Positions 1 through 9,316 of a stretch of 49,829 nucleotides of DNA are shown here, one piece after another. The notes under the pieces are model-generated. The model was not told the DNA's origin, made no database searches, and worked only from the letters and a program-made list of their open reading frames with translations. The stretch is from Candidatus Sumerlaeota bacterium (GTDB lineage: Bacteria > Sumerlaeota > Sumerlaeia > JAFGJS01), in assembly GCA_016928995.1 (NCBI GenBank), contig JAFGJS010000050.1, forward strand, positions 1 to 49,829, written 5' to 3'. Every line of letters begins with the position of its first letter. The stretch's first letter is position 1. The position numbers and the translations under genes were made by a program.

Positions 1-89
1 CGCTTGGCTTCGCCACGCCAGCAGTTGTATTCTCAAAGAACACGTGACCACCCCGTGGGGGGGGCACTTGGAAGTTGAATCCGGGAACT

Positions 90-3000
90 TCATTTTTTCA
101 TCCTCTTTCGTTTTTGTGCAACGGTATTCCCTTTCAAGGATTTGCCGCCGTTGTAGTCCTGGATAGTATGATGTTCAAGGGTGCGGTGGATAAATTCGCC
201 GGTGGCGGATTTTTTGATTTGGGCGATTCTCTCCGGGGCGCCGGTCGCGATGACGCGGCCGCCGGCTTCGCCGCCTTCGGGGCCGAGGTCGATGATCCAG
301 TCGGCGCTTTTAATCACATCTAAATTGTGCTCGATCACGACGACCGTGTTGCCGGCATCCACGAGTCGATTCAGCACGCCGAGCAATTTCTTGATGTCGT
401 CGAAATGCAGACCGGTGGTTGGTTCGTCGAGCACGTAGAACGTGCTGCCGGTTTCGCGTTTGCTGAGTTCCTTGGAGAGTTTCACACGCTGCGCCTCGCC
501 GCCACTGAGCGTGGTGGCTTGCTGGCCGAGGTGGATGTAGCCCAGACCGACGTCAAAGAGGGTTTGTAGTTTGGCCTTGATGCGCGGAATCCTGCTGAAG
601 AACTCCAGCGCCTCTTCCACGCTCATGTCGAGCACGTCGGCGATGTTCTTACCGCGATACAGCACTTCCAGCGTCTCGCTGTTGTAGCGCCGTCCGTTGC
701 ACACGTCGCAGGTGACGTACACGTCGCTGAGAAAATGCATTTCGATGCGCTTCACGCCGTCGCCCTCGCACGCCTCGCAGCGTCCGCCTTTCACATTGAA
801 CGAAAAACGTCCGGGTGTGTAGCCGCGTTTGCGCGCCTCGGGAAGTTTGGCGAATAGATCGCGGATGTAACTGAAGACCTGGATGTAGGTGGCCGGATTG
901 CTGCGCGGTGTGCGGCCGATCGGTGATTGATCGACGTCGATCACCTTGTCGATGTGCTTGACGCCTTCGATGCATTGATGCTTGCCGGGCTGTTCCTTGG
1001 ATTTATAGAGTTCGCGGGCGAGCGCGCGATACAGAATGTCGTTCACGAGCGTGGATTTTCCCGAGCCGCTGACGCCAGTGACGCAGGTGAAAATGCCCAG
1101 CGGAAATTCCACGTCGATGTTTTTCAGCGTATGCTCCGCGGCTCCGCGCACGATGATCGACTTGCCATTGGATTTGCGGCGCGTCTCGGGCAGAGGAATG
1201 CTTTCCAAGCCGCACAAGTAGCGTCCGGTGATTGAATCCTTGCTGCGCTTGATTTTCGTGGGCGAACCGCAGACCACGACTTCGCCACCAAGCCGTCCGG
1301 CGCCCGGTCCCATGTCCACGATAAAGTCTGCCGCCTCCATTGTCTCTTCGTCGTGTTCCACGACGATCACCGTATTGCCCCGGTCACGTAGAGTCAGGAG
1401 GGTTTTGATTAGTTTTTGATTGTCGCGTTGGTGCAAGCCAATGCTTGGCTCGTCGAGCACGTAGAGCACGCCCATGAGCATCGAGCCGATCTGCGTGGCG
1501 AGGCGGATGCGCTGCGCCTCGCCGCCGGCGAGCGTGCCGGCAATGCGGTCGAGCGTGAGGTAATCCAACCCGACGTTTTGCATGAAACGAAGCCGCTCGC
1601 TGATTTCCTTCAGCGGTTGTTGGGCGATTTCCTGTTGCTGCTTGGTCAGTTCAAGTTTCTCGATGAACTCGAGCGCGCCGCCGACGGTGAGGGCGCAGAA
1701 TTGCATGATGTTCCGCCCGCCGATGGTCACGTGCCGCGCGAGTTCGTTGAGCCGCTCGCCGTTGCACACCTCGCATTTATGGTTGCTGTAGAAACTCAAA
1801 ATCCAGTCGCGGATGCCGGTCGAGACGGTCTGCGTCAACCTGCGTCGCAGATTGTTCACGCAGCCCTCGAACTGAACGGCGTTCTCATATTTCGCGCCGC
1901 CCTTCGATTTCAATTTGATCTCCACGCGCTGTTCAGTGTTGCCATAAAGCATAATTTCCTGTGCGCGGCGAGGGAGTTTGTTCCACGGTTTGTCGAGATC
2001 GATCTTGAATGTCCGGGCGGCGGAGCTGATCAAGTTGAAGTTCCAACTCGTCACCGTGAAGCCCTCGGGCGTTTCAGATCGCTTGAAGAAATTCGCCCAA
2101 GGCTTAATCGCGCCCTCTCGCACGCTGAGCGATTTATCCGGCACGATCAAGTCTTCATCGATCTCCTGCTTCGTCCCCAACCCATTGCACGAGGGGCATG
2201 CGCCAAAGGGATTATTGAACGAGAAAGTGCGCGGATGCACCTCCTCATACGACACGCCGGTGGCGGGGCTATACAGTTTCTCGCTGAACATCAACGACTG
2301 CGGCTCTTCGTCCGAGGTGATCTTGCGCTTGGTCGTCTGGATACGTCCTTTGTAGTGCTCCTTGCGCACCTGGTCGTAGATTTCTTTTTCGTAGAAATAG
2401 ACGCAGACCAGCCCCTCAGCCTTGGCCACGGCGAGTTCGAGCGCATCCACGAGGCGCGTGCGCACATCGGGCCGCACAACGATGCGGTCGATCACGATGC
2501 TGATGTTGTGCTTGAAGTTTTTCTTCAGGCGGATCGGCTCATCGCCCAGGCGCATCATCTCTCCGTCGATACGGGCGTGAACATAGCCTTCCTTCACGGC
2601 TTGCTCGAACAGCGCGGCGTACTCGCCTTTGCGTCCGCGCACCACAGGCGCCATGATCGCCAGACGCGCGCCCTCGGGGAATTGCATGATCCGCGCGGCG
2701 ATTTCCTGCACGGATTGGCGCTGCATGGGCAATCCGCTGACCGGGCAATGCGGCACGCCGATCGAGGCATAGAGGATGCGCAGGTAGTCGTAGATTTCGG
2801 TGACGGTGCCCACGGTCGAGCGCGGATTATGGCTCACATTACGCTGCTCGATGCTGATGGCAGGTGAGAGACCAGTGATGTGATCCACGTGCGGCTTCTG
2901 CATCTGGTCGAGGAACTGCCGCGCATAGGACGACAGCGATTCGATGTAGCGCCGCTGCCCCTCGGCGTAGATCGTGTCAAAGGCCAGCGACGACTTGCCC

Positions 3001-3110
3001 GATCCGCTGGGACCGGTGATGACGGTCAGGGAATTGCGCGGAATCTGCACATTGATGTTCTTCAGATTATGTTCGCAAGCGCCATAGACGCTGATATATT
3101 TTTCGCTCAT
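90..3110 (-). CDS. uvrA: UvrABC excinuclease subunit A
   Basis: UvrA recognises DNA lesions as an ATP-dependent dimer and loads UvrB in cytoplasmic nucleotide-excision repair. The 1006-residue product has both ABC ATPase halves: Walker [10 protein letters not shown] at residues 33-41 and a second one (GVSGSGKST) around residue 650, the ABC signature GGEAQR in both halves, Walker B/D-loop [10 protein letters not shown] and [10 protein letters not shown], and zinc modules with CPSC, CEVC and the C-terminal CEACEGDG...CDVC pair. The frame stays open 65 codons upstream, but those codons read through a dispersed repeat and are not UvrA-like. The ATG at 3110, giving [18 protein letters not shown], is the family start. 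The last ~25 residues, lysine-rich and ending KRKRMKK, extend beyond the usual UvrA end and may be a read-through tail. It is transcribed alone. Confidence 0.97.
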   Translation of the reverse strand: MSEKYISVYGACEHNLKNINVQIPRNSLTVITGPSGSGKSSLAFDTIYAEGQRRYIESLSSYARQFLDQMQKPHVDHITGLSPAISIEQRNVSHNPRSTVGTVTEIYDYLRILYASIGVPHCPVSGLPMQRQSVQEIAARIMQFPEGARLAIMAPVVRGRKGEYAALFEQAVKEGYVHARIDGEMMRLGDEPIRLKKNFKHNISIVIDRIVVRPDVRTRLVDALELAVAKAEGLVCVYFYEKEIYDQVRKEHYKGRIQTTKRKITSDEEPQSLMFSEKLYSPATGVSYEEVHPRTFSFNNPFGACPSCNGLGTKQEIDEDLIVPDKSLSVREGAIKPWANFFKRSETPEGFTVTSWNFNLISSAARTFKIDLDKPWNKLPRRAQEIMLYGNTEQRVEIKLKSKGGAKYENAVQFEGCVNNLRRRLTQTVSTGIRDWILSFYSNHKCEVCNGERLNELARHVTIGGRNIMQFCALTVGGALEFIEKLELTKQQQEIAQQPLKEISERLRFMQNVGLDYLTLDRIAGTLAGGEAQRIRLATQIGSMLMGVLYVLDEPSIGLHQRDNQKLIKTLLTLRDRGNTVIVVEHDEETMEAADFIVDMGPGAGRLGGEVVVCGSPTKIKRSKDSITGRYLCGLESIPLPETRRKSNGKSIIVRGAAEHTLKNIDVEFPLGIFTCVTGVSGSGKSTLVNDILYRALARELYKSKEQPGKHQCIEGVKHIDKVIDVDQSPIGRTPRSNPATYIQVFSYIRDLFAKLPEARKRGYTPGRFSFNVKGGRCEACEGDGVKRIEMHFLSDVYVTCDVCNGRRYNSETLEVLYRGKNIADVLDMSVEEALEFFSRIPRIKAKLQTLFDVGLGYIHLGQQATTLSGGEAQRVKLSKELSKRETGSTFYVLDEPTTGLHFDDIKKLLGVLNRLVDAGNTVVVIEHNLDVIKSADWIIDLGPEGGEAGGRVIATGAPERIAQIKKSATGEFIHRTLEHHTIQDYNGGKSLKGNTVAQKRKRMKK

Positions 3111-3208
3111 CGAATGATCCTGTTCAAACTCTCGTAAACAAGGCGCCAAATTAGCGGGGCGTGGTCCAATTAGCAAGTGAGGAAAAATGGATAAACCATA
3201 AAACCGCC

Positions 3209-3368
3209 TTTTTTTGACAGGATCGACGGGATTGACTGGATTAGGATGAGATTCTTTTTTTGCGGATAAGCCTCGTTTAATCAGTAATATACAGTTCAAT
3301 GCCATTTATTAATAATGTTATTTTGCTGTATGCATCTCGTTAATCCTGTTCATCCTGTCAAAAAAATT
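3209..3368. repeat. Inverted pair of a dispersed intergenic repeat; gap 3111-3565
   Basis: The 455-bp gap between uvrA (minus) and the transketolase-like gene (plus) holds no convincing gene. It contains two inverted copies of a degenerate repeat with the core TTTTTTGACAGGAT followed by GGATT units, one at about 3209-3250 and the other, on the opposite strand, at about 3336-3368. Translated, such repeats give NPVNPV-like strings, which is why open frames run through them. The arms could fold into a long hairpin with a ~90-base loop. Similar repeats occur between genes in many unrelated bacterial genomes; function is unknown. I saw no clear promoter for uvrA here. Confidence 0.7.
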
Positions 3369-3565
3369 ATATGCCAGATTCACATCAGTGATGCAGGATG
3401 TACGGTGAAGAAGCGTCAAATTTCACGTAATTTGCCGCATTTATTCTTGATCATCGCTTCATACCGGCATAACTTGCGGCAGTCATCGCGTGAGGTCTTC
3501 TCGCAGCGCTGACGAAGGCAAACTGAATTGCTGATATCCCCCCTTATAATCAAAGGAGCAGACCG

Positions 3566-5830
3566 ATGGCGTTTGATGCTTGGATGGAACAACAGGCGCG
3601 CAATGATGAATTGTTGAAAAGCTGCCAATATTTGCGGCCCGAGATCGAGTCGCGGGCGCTGCCATTTACGCTGGACGTAAACGCTCAACAAGACCTGAGC
3701 GCGGAGGAAGAGCAGATTCTGAACGCGCTGAGCATCGACGCGGCGCGCACTGCGATCCGTACGCTGGCCTCGCTGGCGAAAATCAACGAGCTGGACCACC
3801 TGGGCGGCGGACTGGATCTGATTCCGGCGCACTGCCTGACCATGGCCGTGACGGACAACGTAAGCAAGACTTACACCGTTGAGCATGCGCACACAAGCAT
3901 CGGGCATTATGCTACGCTGTCGGCATACGGTTTTCTGGAGCCGGACTGCGTGGTTGAGCAGTTCCGCCGCAGCCTGGACATTCCCGGACACATCTCATGG
4001 GTTCCCGGCGGCACGCAGCTGAACGGCGGACGTCTCGGAATTATGGTGCCGGTCGCCGTGGGGCAGGCGCTGGGCCTGAAGGGGCGCCACGGCAAGGATG
4101 CCTGGACGATCTGCCATATGGGAGACGCGGGCTGGATTTCCGGCCAGGCGCTGAACGGCTTCAACGCCGCGGATTTACACGGCGCGCCGATCACATTTGT
4201 GATGCATCGCAACGGCATTCAGCTTTCCGGTTCCAACAAGCAGATCATGGACAAAGATCCGCGCGGCGTCATCGCGTCGCTGGGCATCGAAATCCTGGAG
4301 ATCACGAGTCTGCTTGATTTCAAAGAGTTGTACAAGGCCTACTGCGAGGCGCACAAGCTGGCGCAACAGGGCCGTCCGGCCATGATTTACCCCGTTGGCT
4401 TGCGCAGCGATGCGAACAATAAAGTCGATTTGGGAACGCTGGGCGAGTTGTACGGCATCGGCGATGAAGTGGCGAAATTCGCCGCCAAGAACGATGTGGC
4501 GATGGACACGGAAATCTGGATTCCCGGTTCGCTGATGGGCTACCGCGACATCGGTCCGATGCTGGAATGCATCTTCCTGGTCAACGATCTACCTGGCGGC
4601 GCGGGACATCACGACGGCCACATGAAGGGCCGCGATGAGGCCGAGGTGCTCGCCGGAACGATGCTGCAGCTGTCGGAACAAGAGCAGGCGCTGCTGCAAA
4701 ACCTGCGCGACTCCGAACCGCGCATCGTGGTGACGAAAGCCCGTCCTAAGCCGGGATCGCCGAACCTCGTGGTCTCGGAAGACGCGCTGAAACTGGTCGA
4801 ACTGCCGCCGGTAGGCAAGAGCGTTTCACCGCGCGCAGGCTCCGAAATCGGTTACCACGTCGTCGCCAAGCAGTTCCCGGAGGCATTTTTCAGCGTGGGC
4901 TGCGATTTGGATCCCTCCACGAAATTCGCCAAGGCGCACAAGGCGCTGCCGAAAGGACATGTGTTCGAAGTGAGTATTGAGGAGCAAGTGGCGGCATTGT
5001 TGGCTGACGGTTTGGCGATGAGCAGCGCGGAGCCGCAACTCAATACAATGGCCACATTCGCGGCCTTCTTCGAGGGCATCGCGCGCGAAGGCTTCGAACT
5101 CTGGCGCTACCAGCGCAATCTGAATGGCGTTAATGAAGGCCTCAACGTGACGCTTCATTTGAGCCACGTCGGCGCCTTCACCGGCCGCGATCATTTCTCC
5201 GGCTGGAGTTTGGATTGGATCACACTCTGCCTGGGGTATCTGCCGTACCTGCATCGCTTCTACGCCCCGGCGGACGCTCGCGCCGCGTTCCTGGCCGTGC
5301 GCGATCTGGCCGCCCATTACGGCGGGCACATCATCTGCATCCCACGCGACAATCTGCCGATTCTGGCCAAGCAGGACGGCTCTGGCGCGCTGTGGGAGGC
5401 GAACTCGCTGTGGGAGGACATCACGGTCTACCGCAAATTCGACGGCGCCAAGAAGGCGATCCTGGCCATCGGCGCCCCGGCGTTCCTGGCGGGTGAGGCG
5501 GCCGAGGAACTCAGCAAGTCCGGCGCGAATCCAGTGGACGCGCTGATCCTGAACAGCCTGCCGCTGCCCGAGGGCGCGCTTGAGAAGTTGTTCGCGCAGT
5601 ATCCGGGCGGCATCGTGACGGTGGAGGACGGCATCATCGGAACGCCGGAGGCTGGCGGATTGCGCGGCATCGCAGGCATGTTCTGCTCTGCCAACAAAGC
5701 GAACATTCCGCTGGCGCACGTCGGTATTGTCGATCCGCGTACTGCACCGAGCCACGGCTGGGAAGAGACTTGGGAACACTTCGGCATCACCCGCGCCAAC
5801 ATCGTGCGCGCCGTGCAATCGCTGAGATAG
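3566..5830 (+). CDS. Transketolase-like ThDP-dependent enzyme
   Basis: The 754-residue protein has the three-domain plan of transketolases. The PP domain contains DHLGGGLDLIP (residues 77-87) and a diphosphate/Mg motif that reads GDAGW at 186-190 followed by RNG at 215-217, where classical transketolase has GDG...DNG. The Pyr domain has the segment SIEEQ, which should supply the glutamate that activates thiamine diphosphate. The C-terminal domain includes a VTVEDGIIGTPEAGG segment. Transketolases move two-carbon ketol units between sugar phosphates in the cytoplasm. The GDA and RNG variants and the ~100 extra residues make the exact substrate uncertain; it could be a divergent transketolase or a relative with another donor. 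An AAAGGAG ribosome site lies 7 bases before the ATG. It stands alone, ahead of a bidirectional hairpin. Confidence 0.85.
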   Translation: MAFDAWMEQQARNDELLKSCQYLRPEIESRALPFTLDVNAQQDLSAEEEQILNALSIDAARTAIRTLASLAKINELDHLGGGLDLIPAHCLTMAVTDNVSKTYTVEHAHTSIGHYATLSAYGFLEPDCVVEQFRRSLDIPGHISWVPGGTQLNGGRLGIMVPVAVGQALGLKGRHGKDAWTICHMGDAGWISGQALNGFNAADLHGAPITFVMHRNGIQLSGSNKQIMDKDPRGVIASLGIEILEITSLLDFKELYKAYCEAHKLAQQGRPAMIYPVGLRSDANNKVDLGTLGELYGIGDEVAKFAAKNDVAMDTEIWIPGSLMGYRDIGPMLECIFLVNDLPGGAGHHDGHMKGRDEAEVLAGTMLQLSEQEQALLQNLRDSEPRIVVTKARPKPGSPNLVVSEDALKLVELPPVGKSVSPRAGSEIGYHVVAKQFPEAFFSVGCDLDPSTKFAKAHKALPKGHVFEVSIEEQVAALLADGLAMSSAEPQLNTMATFAAFFEGIAREGFELWRYQRNLNGVNEGLNVTLHLSHVGAFTGRDHFSGWSLDWITLCLGYLPYLHRFYAPADARAAFLAVRDLAAHYGGHIICIPRDNLPILAKQDGSGALWEANSLWEDITVYRKFDGAKKAILAIGAPAFLAGEAAEELSKSGANPVDALILNSLPLPEGALEKLFAQYPGGIVTVEDGIIGTPEAGGLRGIAGMFCSANKANIPLAHVGIVDPRTAPSHGWEETWEHFGITRANIVRAVQSLR

Positions 5831-5852
5831 GCGAGTTTATCAAAACGTAAAG

Positions 5853-5910
5853 ACGCAGAGAACGCAGAGAGTATTATCAAAACTCTGCGTTCTCCGCGTT
5901 TTTTTATTTT
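5853..5910. terminator. Bidirectional hairpin terminator built from a dispersed repeat
   Basis: Two 17-bp arms (5853-5869 and 5884-5900, one mismatch) flank a 14-base loop, and the second arm runs into TTTTTTTATTTT. The structure lies between the convergent transketolase-like gene, which ends at 5830, and the aspartic-protease gene on the other strand, which ends at 5904, so it can stop transcription from the left. The arms, with ACGCAGAGAACGCAGAG, belong to a widely dispersed class of intergenic palindromes. Confidence 0.8.
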
Positions 5911-6284
5911 GCTTTTCCTGCGGCGTAATTGGGGTTGAGAGGATTCACGACGACTCGTCTTTGATTCGGCACGACAACCAGGTCCATGTCTTCCATCGGA
6001 ATCGCTCCAAGCAGAAACTCATCGCCCATGACGATCGCGCCAACGAACGCGACACGATTGCCGAAGCGAGTTTCGATCGGACCGACATACGGGACCATCT
6101 TCTTAGTGTCATCGGCAAGCGTGATTTCTTTCTGGCTGTGCTCATCCAAATCAAACTGCAACCGGATATGATCCGGTATCGCCAGATAGATCGATCCGGT
6201 GTCGGCCAGCGCTTCCACCGAAACGGGATTGATATCATCGCGCCGAGGATTTTTAAGTGTTAATATGGCTGTCGAATGTCCCAT
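5904..6284 (-). CDS. Clan AA aspartic protease, AF_0612-like
   Basis: This 126-residue protein resembles the small retropepsin-like proteins of the clan AA AF_0612 family. The catalytic-type motif ADTGS lies at residues 27-31, followed by ITLADDTKK and the family-typical stretches VPYVGPIE and GAIPMEDMDLVV, ending VNPLNPN. One such chain would supply one catalytic aspartate, so it should act as a homodimer as retropepsins do. No signal peptide or membrane segment is visible, so it is probably cytoplasmic. The physiological substrate of the family is unknown. No toxin-antitoxin partner is adjacent. Its stop codon falls inside the T-rich flank of the neighbouring hairpin terminator. Confidence 0.85.
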   Translation of the reverse strand: MGHSTAILTLKNPRRDDINPVSVEALADTGSIYLAIPDHIRLQFDLDEHSQKEITLADDTKKMVPYVGPIETRFGNRVAFVGAIVMGDEFLLGAIPMEDMDLVVVPNQRRVVVNPLNPNYAAGKAK

Positions 6285-6402
6285 CAGATTACGATCCCTT
6301 AAAGTTTTATTTCACTTTATAATTTTAACGCCAAACTACAAAGCAACGCAATGGTATATTTCATCATTGCATTCTTTGACGTTCCGCGTTTTACACCGCG
6401 CA

Positions 6403-7005
6403 TTATTGCACCGTAAAACGTACTTTATGTGTATGGCTGCTGGCGGCGCCGGTGACGGCGAACAGGGCGATGTATGTCTTGCCCGATTCCAACTCCACCT
6501 GCTCGAGTTTGTCCGCTTTGTTCTTGTGCGATTTGATGATCGAAACACCCGGCGCAGGCTGGCACAGATTGAAGCCATTGTCAGCCACGATCACTTGCGG
6601 ATCCATGCCGAAATCCGTGATGGCCCAGCTCATGCTTTGATCTTCTGTGCCGTTTTCATTGGTCGGATAGATGTTGATGATGCAACTCTGAAAAGCGCCC
6701 AGTTTCGCGCCGGTGCGAATCACCACGATCGGATTGGCGCTGACAGGTTTCTTGACTTCCCAGAAGATCGGATTGTTCACGTCGATGATCGAATCGGCGG
6801 CGCCGTCAAGCGTCACGCGCACTGGGTTGTCTTCTGTCGGTGTGTTCAGCGGCGTTTGCCCCGAACTCTGTACTCGATCCGTCTCACTCTTCAGGTTTTT
6901 ACTGAGTTTGTCCAGGTTGGCTTGAATCTCCGCGCATCCGCTCCACATCATGCTCATCGCTATCAAGACTGCAAAACAGGCGGTCACTGTCAGATTGCGT
7001 TTCAT
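6403..7005 (-). CDS. Putative lipoprotein, unknown function
   Basis: The 200-residue product starts with MKRN, a hydrophobic stretch, then SMMWSGC with the cysteine at residue 24. This resembles a lipoprotein signal, although tryptophan rather than leucine stands at the -3 position. Residues 25-60 are polar and low in complexity, a likely linker. The rest has the look of a beta-rich domain (about 65-200) ending HKVRFTVQ, with a segment YIALFAVTG typical of carbohydrate- or fibronectin-like folds, but I do not recognise the family. A GGAGAAGG ribosome site precedes the ATG. It is divergent from the CPBP protease gene, with 152 bp between them. Confidence 0.7.
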   Translation of the reverse strand: MKRNLTVTACFAVLIAMSMMWSGCAEIQANLDKLSKNLKSETDRVQSSGQTPLNTPTEDNPVRVTLDGAADSIIDVNNPIFWEVKKPVSANPIVVIRTGAKLGAFQSCIINIYPTNENGTEDQSMSWAITDFGMDPQVIVADNGFNLCQPAPGVSIIKSHKNKADKLEQVELESGKTYIALFAVTGAASSHTHKVRFTVQ

Positions 7006-7157
7006 CGTTGGCCTTCTCCTTTGGCGTCATAGTCTTCCGCGGATCATCGCGGAAAATCATTGTGTTTCCTTGCGCCGGGTCAAGTCAAGCGGGAAAGCAT
7101 TGACGGCGCGCAAGACGATGCGCAAAGTGGCGATGTGACGAAACGGAAAGGGCGGCG

Positions 7158-8003
7158 ATGTTTGTTTGTGGCGATTTATCCTCCGGACGGGCAATGCTGA
7201 TGCAAGCGAAGGACTGGACATGGGCGTTGCAGCCGATGCTCCTGTTGATTGCGGCGCAGGCGCTGTGGCGCTATCGCCGGGCACTGGAGCCGGTTGTGCA
7301 GCGGCGCTGGAAGCACGGCGCATGGATCGGCGTCCTGCTTTTTATCCCGGCCGGAGTGTGCCTGCTGCATGGCGACACGCGTTCGGCCGCATGGATCGGA
7401 AGCGAAGCGGCTGTTCTGACCGCGTTTTTTCCTATTGTGCTGCTGGGCGGTTATGTCTGCGTACGCCGTTCGCCTGGCGTCTGGAATTCCGCACGCCGGG
7501 AGGATCGCGCCCTGCGGTCATGGCTGCGCGAAAAGGCGTCCCGCGCGGGACATCGCCGCTACATCGATCCCTTGCGCGGAGTGCTCGCCGGATTGGTTCT
7601 GCTCTTTGTCTCGCTGTGCTATTTCGCGATTGTCTTTTATTTTTATCCTGATGCGAATATCACTCTCGAAACTTTCCTCCAGATTCCTTTGCGCGCGCTC
7701 GTATATCATGTGCTGTTGTCTGCGGTCTGGGAGGAGTTGCTGTATCGCTGGCTGTTGATGCATTGGTTGCTTGGCCTTTTGCGCCGGGTGAACTACGGCC
7801 GCTGGATCGCCATCGCCCTCAGCGCACTGATCTGGGCCGTTGGACATGCGACGGGCTACGCGGATCCGCCGTGGATCAAAGTGGCGCAGGTTTTTCTGCT
7901 GGGCGTTCTGCTGGGCGCCGCTTATCCCCGGCTGGGGCTCGAAGGTTGCATCGTGGCGCATTTCACCATGAACCTGATCACGATGCTCGCCATGGGACTA
8001 TGA
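7158..8003 (+). CDS. CPBP (CAAX/Abi) family intramembrane metalloprotease
   Basis: A 281-residue polytopic membrane protein with several hydrophobic segments. The CPBP signature is present in the C-terminal half: EELLYR at residues 192-197, a downstream WAVGHA segment, and AHFTMN near the end, which supply the glutamates, arginine and histidines that bind the catalytic metal. Bacterial members are glutamate intramembrane proteases of the Rce1/Abi type with mostly unknown substrates; some protect against bacteriocins. The ATG at 7158 has GGAAAGGG upstream; a second ATG at 7197 is possible and would remove a short polar leader. DnaJ follows 81 bp downstream, possibly co-transcribed. Confidence 0.85.
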   Translation: MFVCGDLSSGRAMLMQAKDWTWALQPMLLLIAAQALWRYRRALEPVVQRRWKHGAWIGVLLFIPAGVCLLHGDTRSAAWIGSEAAVLTAFFPIVLLGGYVCVRRSPGVWNSARREDRALRSWLREKASRAGHRRYIDPLRGVLAGLVLLFVSLCYFAIVFYFYPDANITLETFLQIPLRALVYHVLLSAVWEELLYRWLLMHWLLGLLRRVNYGRWIAIALSALIWAVGHATGYADPPWIKVAQVFLLGVLLGAAYPRLGLEGCIVAHFTMNLITMLAMGL

Positions 8004-8084
8004 AATCCTTGAAGCGGCGAGGAATAAGCTTGGAATCGCCGGTTTGCCGCGCATATGATGTCTTTAAATGGAGCCGGGCGCGTC

Positions 8085-9167
8085 ATGAGCGATATGGATC
8101 TCTATCAGATTCTGGGCGTTACGCCGCAAGCCGATACGGAGACGATCAAGCGAGTTTTCCGCATGCGGGCGCATGAGTTGCATCCGGATCATAATCGTGA
8201 ACATGCTGCGGCTTCCGCGCAATTTCGTCAACTCTACGAGGCCTACACGATTTTGAGCGATCCAGATAGACGCAGGCAGTATGACGCTCTGCGCGCTGAT
8301 TCGCGCAAACCGCTCTCCGTCAACCGGTTGCGAGAAATATTCTCCTTCAAAAAAATCGACGACGGCATCAGCAATATCTGGGACACGATCTTTGGACCGA
8401 TACCGCAAACCTACAGCGCCGGCCGCACGATGCGGCTCAAGCCGCGCCGGGGCGTCGATTGCGAGCAGGAACTAAGCATTCCATTACGCACAACCTTGCT
8501 CGGCGGCCAGGAAGAGCTGACCACCAACTGGGACGGGGCTTGCCCGAACTGCAAAGGGCGCGGATCGCAAACGCCGCTGGAAGGACGCGAGTGCCCCGAT
8601 TGCCGCGGCACTGGCCTGGAGCGCGATCCGCATGCGGGCATCGCGCTGGATGAGCCATGTGAAACCTGCCAGGGGCGCGGCGTTTGCTTCGTGAATCCCT
8701 GCATGATGTGCAAGGGGAGCGGCCGCATCCGCTCCACGCGCAAGGTGATGGTCACAATCCCGCGTGGCGTGCGCGACGGCGAGTCGATCCGTGTGTTGCA
8801 CGAAGGGGCTGACGGGATCAATGGCGGACCGCCCGGCGACTTGTTGGTCCATGTGCATGTGGATCCTGATCCATCCTTTGAACGCGACGGCGAACTGATT
8901 CGTTCCATTGTGCTGCTGACCTTGCAGCAGGCCATCCACGGCTGCACGATCAGCGTGGATACGCTCCGCGGCATGGAAAAACTCCACATTCCGGCTGGTG
9001 TTCAGCCTGGCGCCGAGATCATGCTCGAGGGCAAGGGCATGCCGTTGGATAACGGCGATTGGGGCGATCATGCCGTGCAAGTGCAGGTCAAACTGCCCCA
9101 TGATCTCGATGAACAGCAGCGCAAGGCCTTCGATCATTTTTGGCGGACGATTCGCTCCGACCAGTAG
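8085..9167 (+). CDS. dnaJ: DnaJ-type co-chaperone
   Basis: A type I J-protein that stimulates DnaK ATPase and binds unfolded clients in the cytoplasm. The J domain covers residues 1-70 with the catalytic HPD at 33-35 and the ending LSDPDRRRQYD. All four zinc repeats are present between about residues 153 and 215: CPNCKGRG, CPDCRGTG, CETCQGRG and CMMCKGSG. A client-binding C-terminal domain follows. The usual Gly/Phe-rich linker is replaced by a stretch without glycine repeats (FSFKKIDDGISNIWDTIFG), so it is a divergent paralogue rather than the canonical dnaK partner. The ATG at 8085, behind GGAG, is preferred over the in-frame ATG at 8055, which adds ten residues ahead of the J domain. No dnaK or grpE is adjacent. 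Confidence 0.9.
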   Translation: MSDMDLYQILGVTPQADTETIKRVFRMRAHELHPDHNREHAAASAQFRQLYEAYTILSDPDRRRQYDALRADSRKPLSVNRLREIFSFKKIDDGISNIWDTIFGPIPQTYSAGRTMRLKPRRGVDCEQELSIPLRTTLLGGQEELTTNWDGACPNCKGRGSQTPLEGRECPDCRGTGLERDPHAGIALDEPCETCQGRGVCFVNPCMMCKGSGRIRSTRKVMVTIPRGVRDGESIRVLHEGADGINGGPPGDLLVHVHVDPDPSFERDGELIRSIVLLTLQQAIHGCTISVDTLRGMEKLHIPAGVQPGAEIMLEGKGMPLDNGDWGDHAVQVQVKLPHDLDEQQRKAFDHFWRTIRSDQ

Positions 9168-9222
9168 ACCGGCCGAAAAAAAACGCAACCTTTTCCGCGA
9201 AGCGCAGTCAAACGAAAGAGCC

Positions 9223-9251
9223 TTGCGCGCCAGCGCATAATCCGGTATAAA
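9223..9251 (+). promoter_or_regulatory. Candidate sigma-70 promoter of the moxR operon
   Basis: TTGCGC at 9223-9228 and TATAAA at 9246-9251 are separated by 17 bp. Transcription would begin about 9258, leaving a ~60-base leader before moxR. The -10 box matches the consensus at five of six positions, the -35 box at three. A similar TTGCGG/TATAAT pair precedes hydG. Confidence 0.5.
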
Positions 9252-9316
9252 ATTTACTTGAAGAAAAGCGCGATAGACATCGTCGAATCAATCTTGAAGC
9301 CACCAGGACAGAAAGG

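Noticed and set aside
1416-2867. 483-codon plus-strand frame opposite uvrA
   Set aside because: It is a shadow of the uvrA coding strand; no protein motif, and uvrA is certain.
3111-3305. 65-residue N-terminal extension of UvrA
   Set aside because: It translates a dispersed repeat; homologues begin at the ATG at 3110.
3545-3550. TATAAT just before the transketolase-like gene
   Set aside because: It directly abuts the ribosome site, so transcription from it would omit the site, and no -35 box is properly spaced.
4826-5818. 330-codon minus-strand frame opposite the transketolase-like gene
   Set aside because: Shadow of a GC-rich coding strand without recognisable domain or ribosome site.
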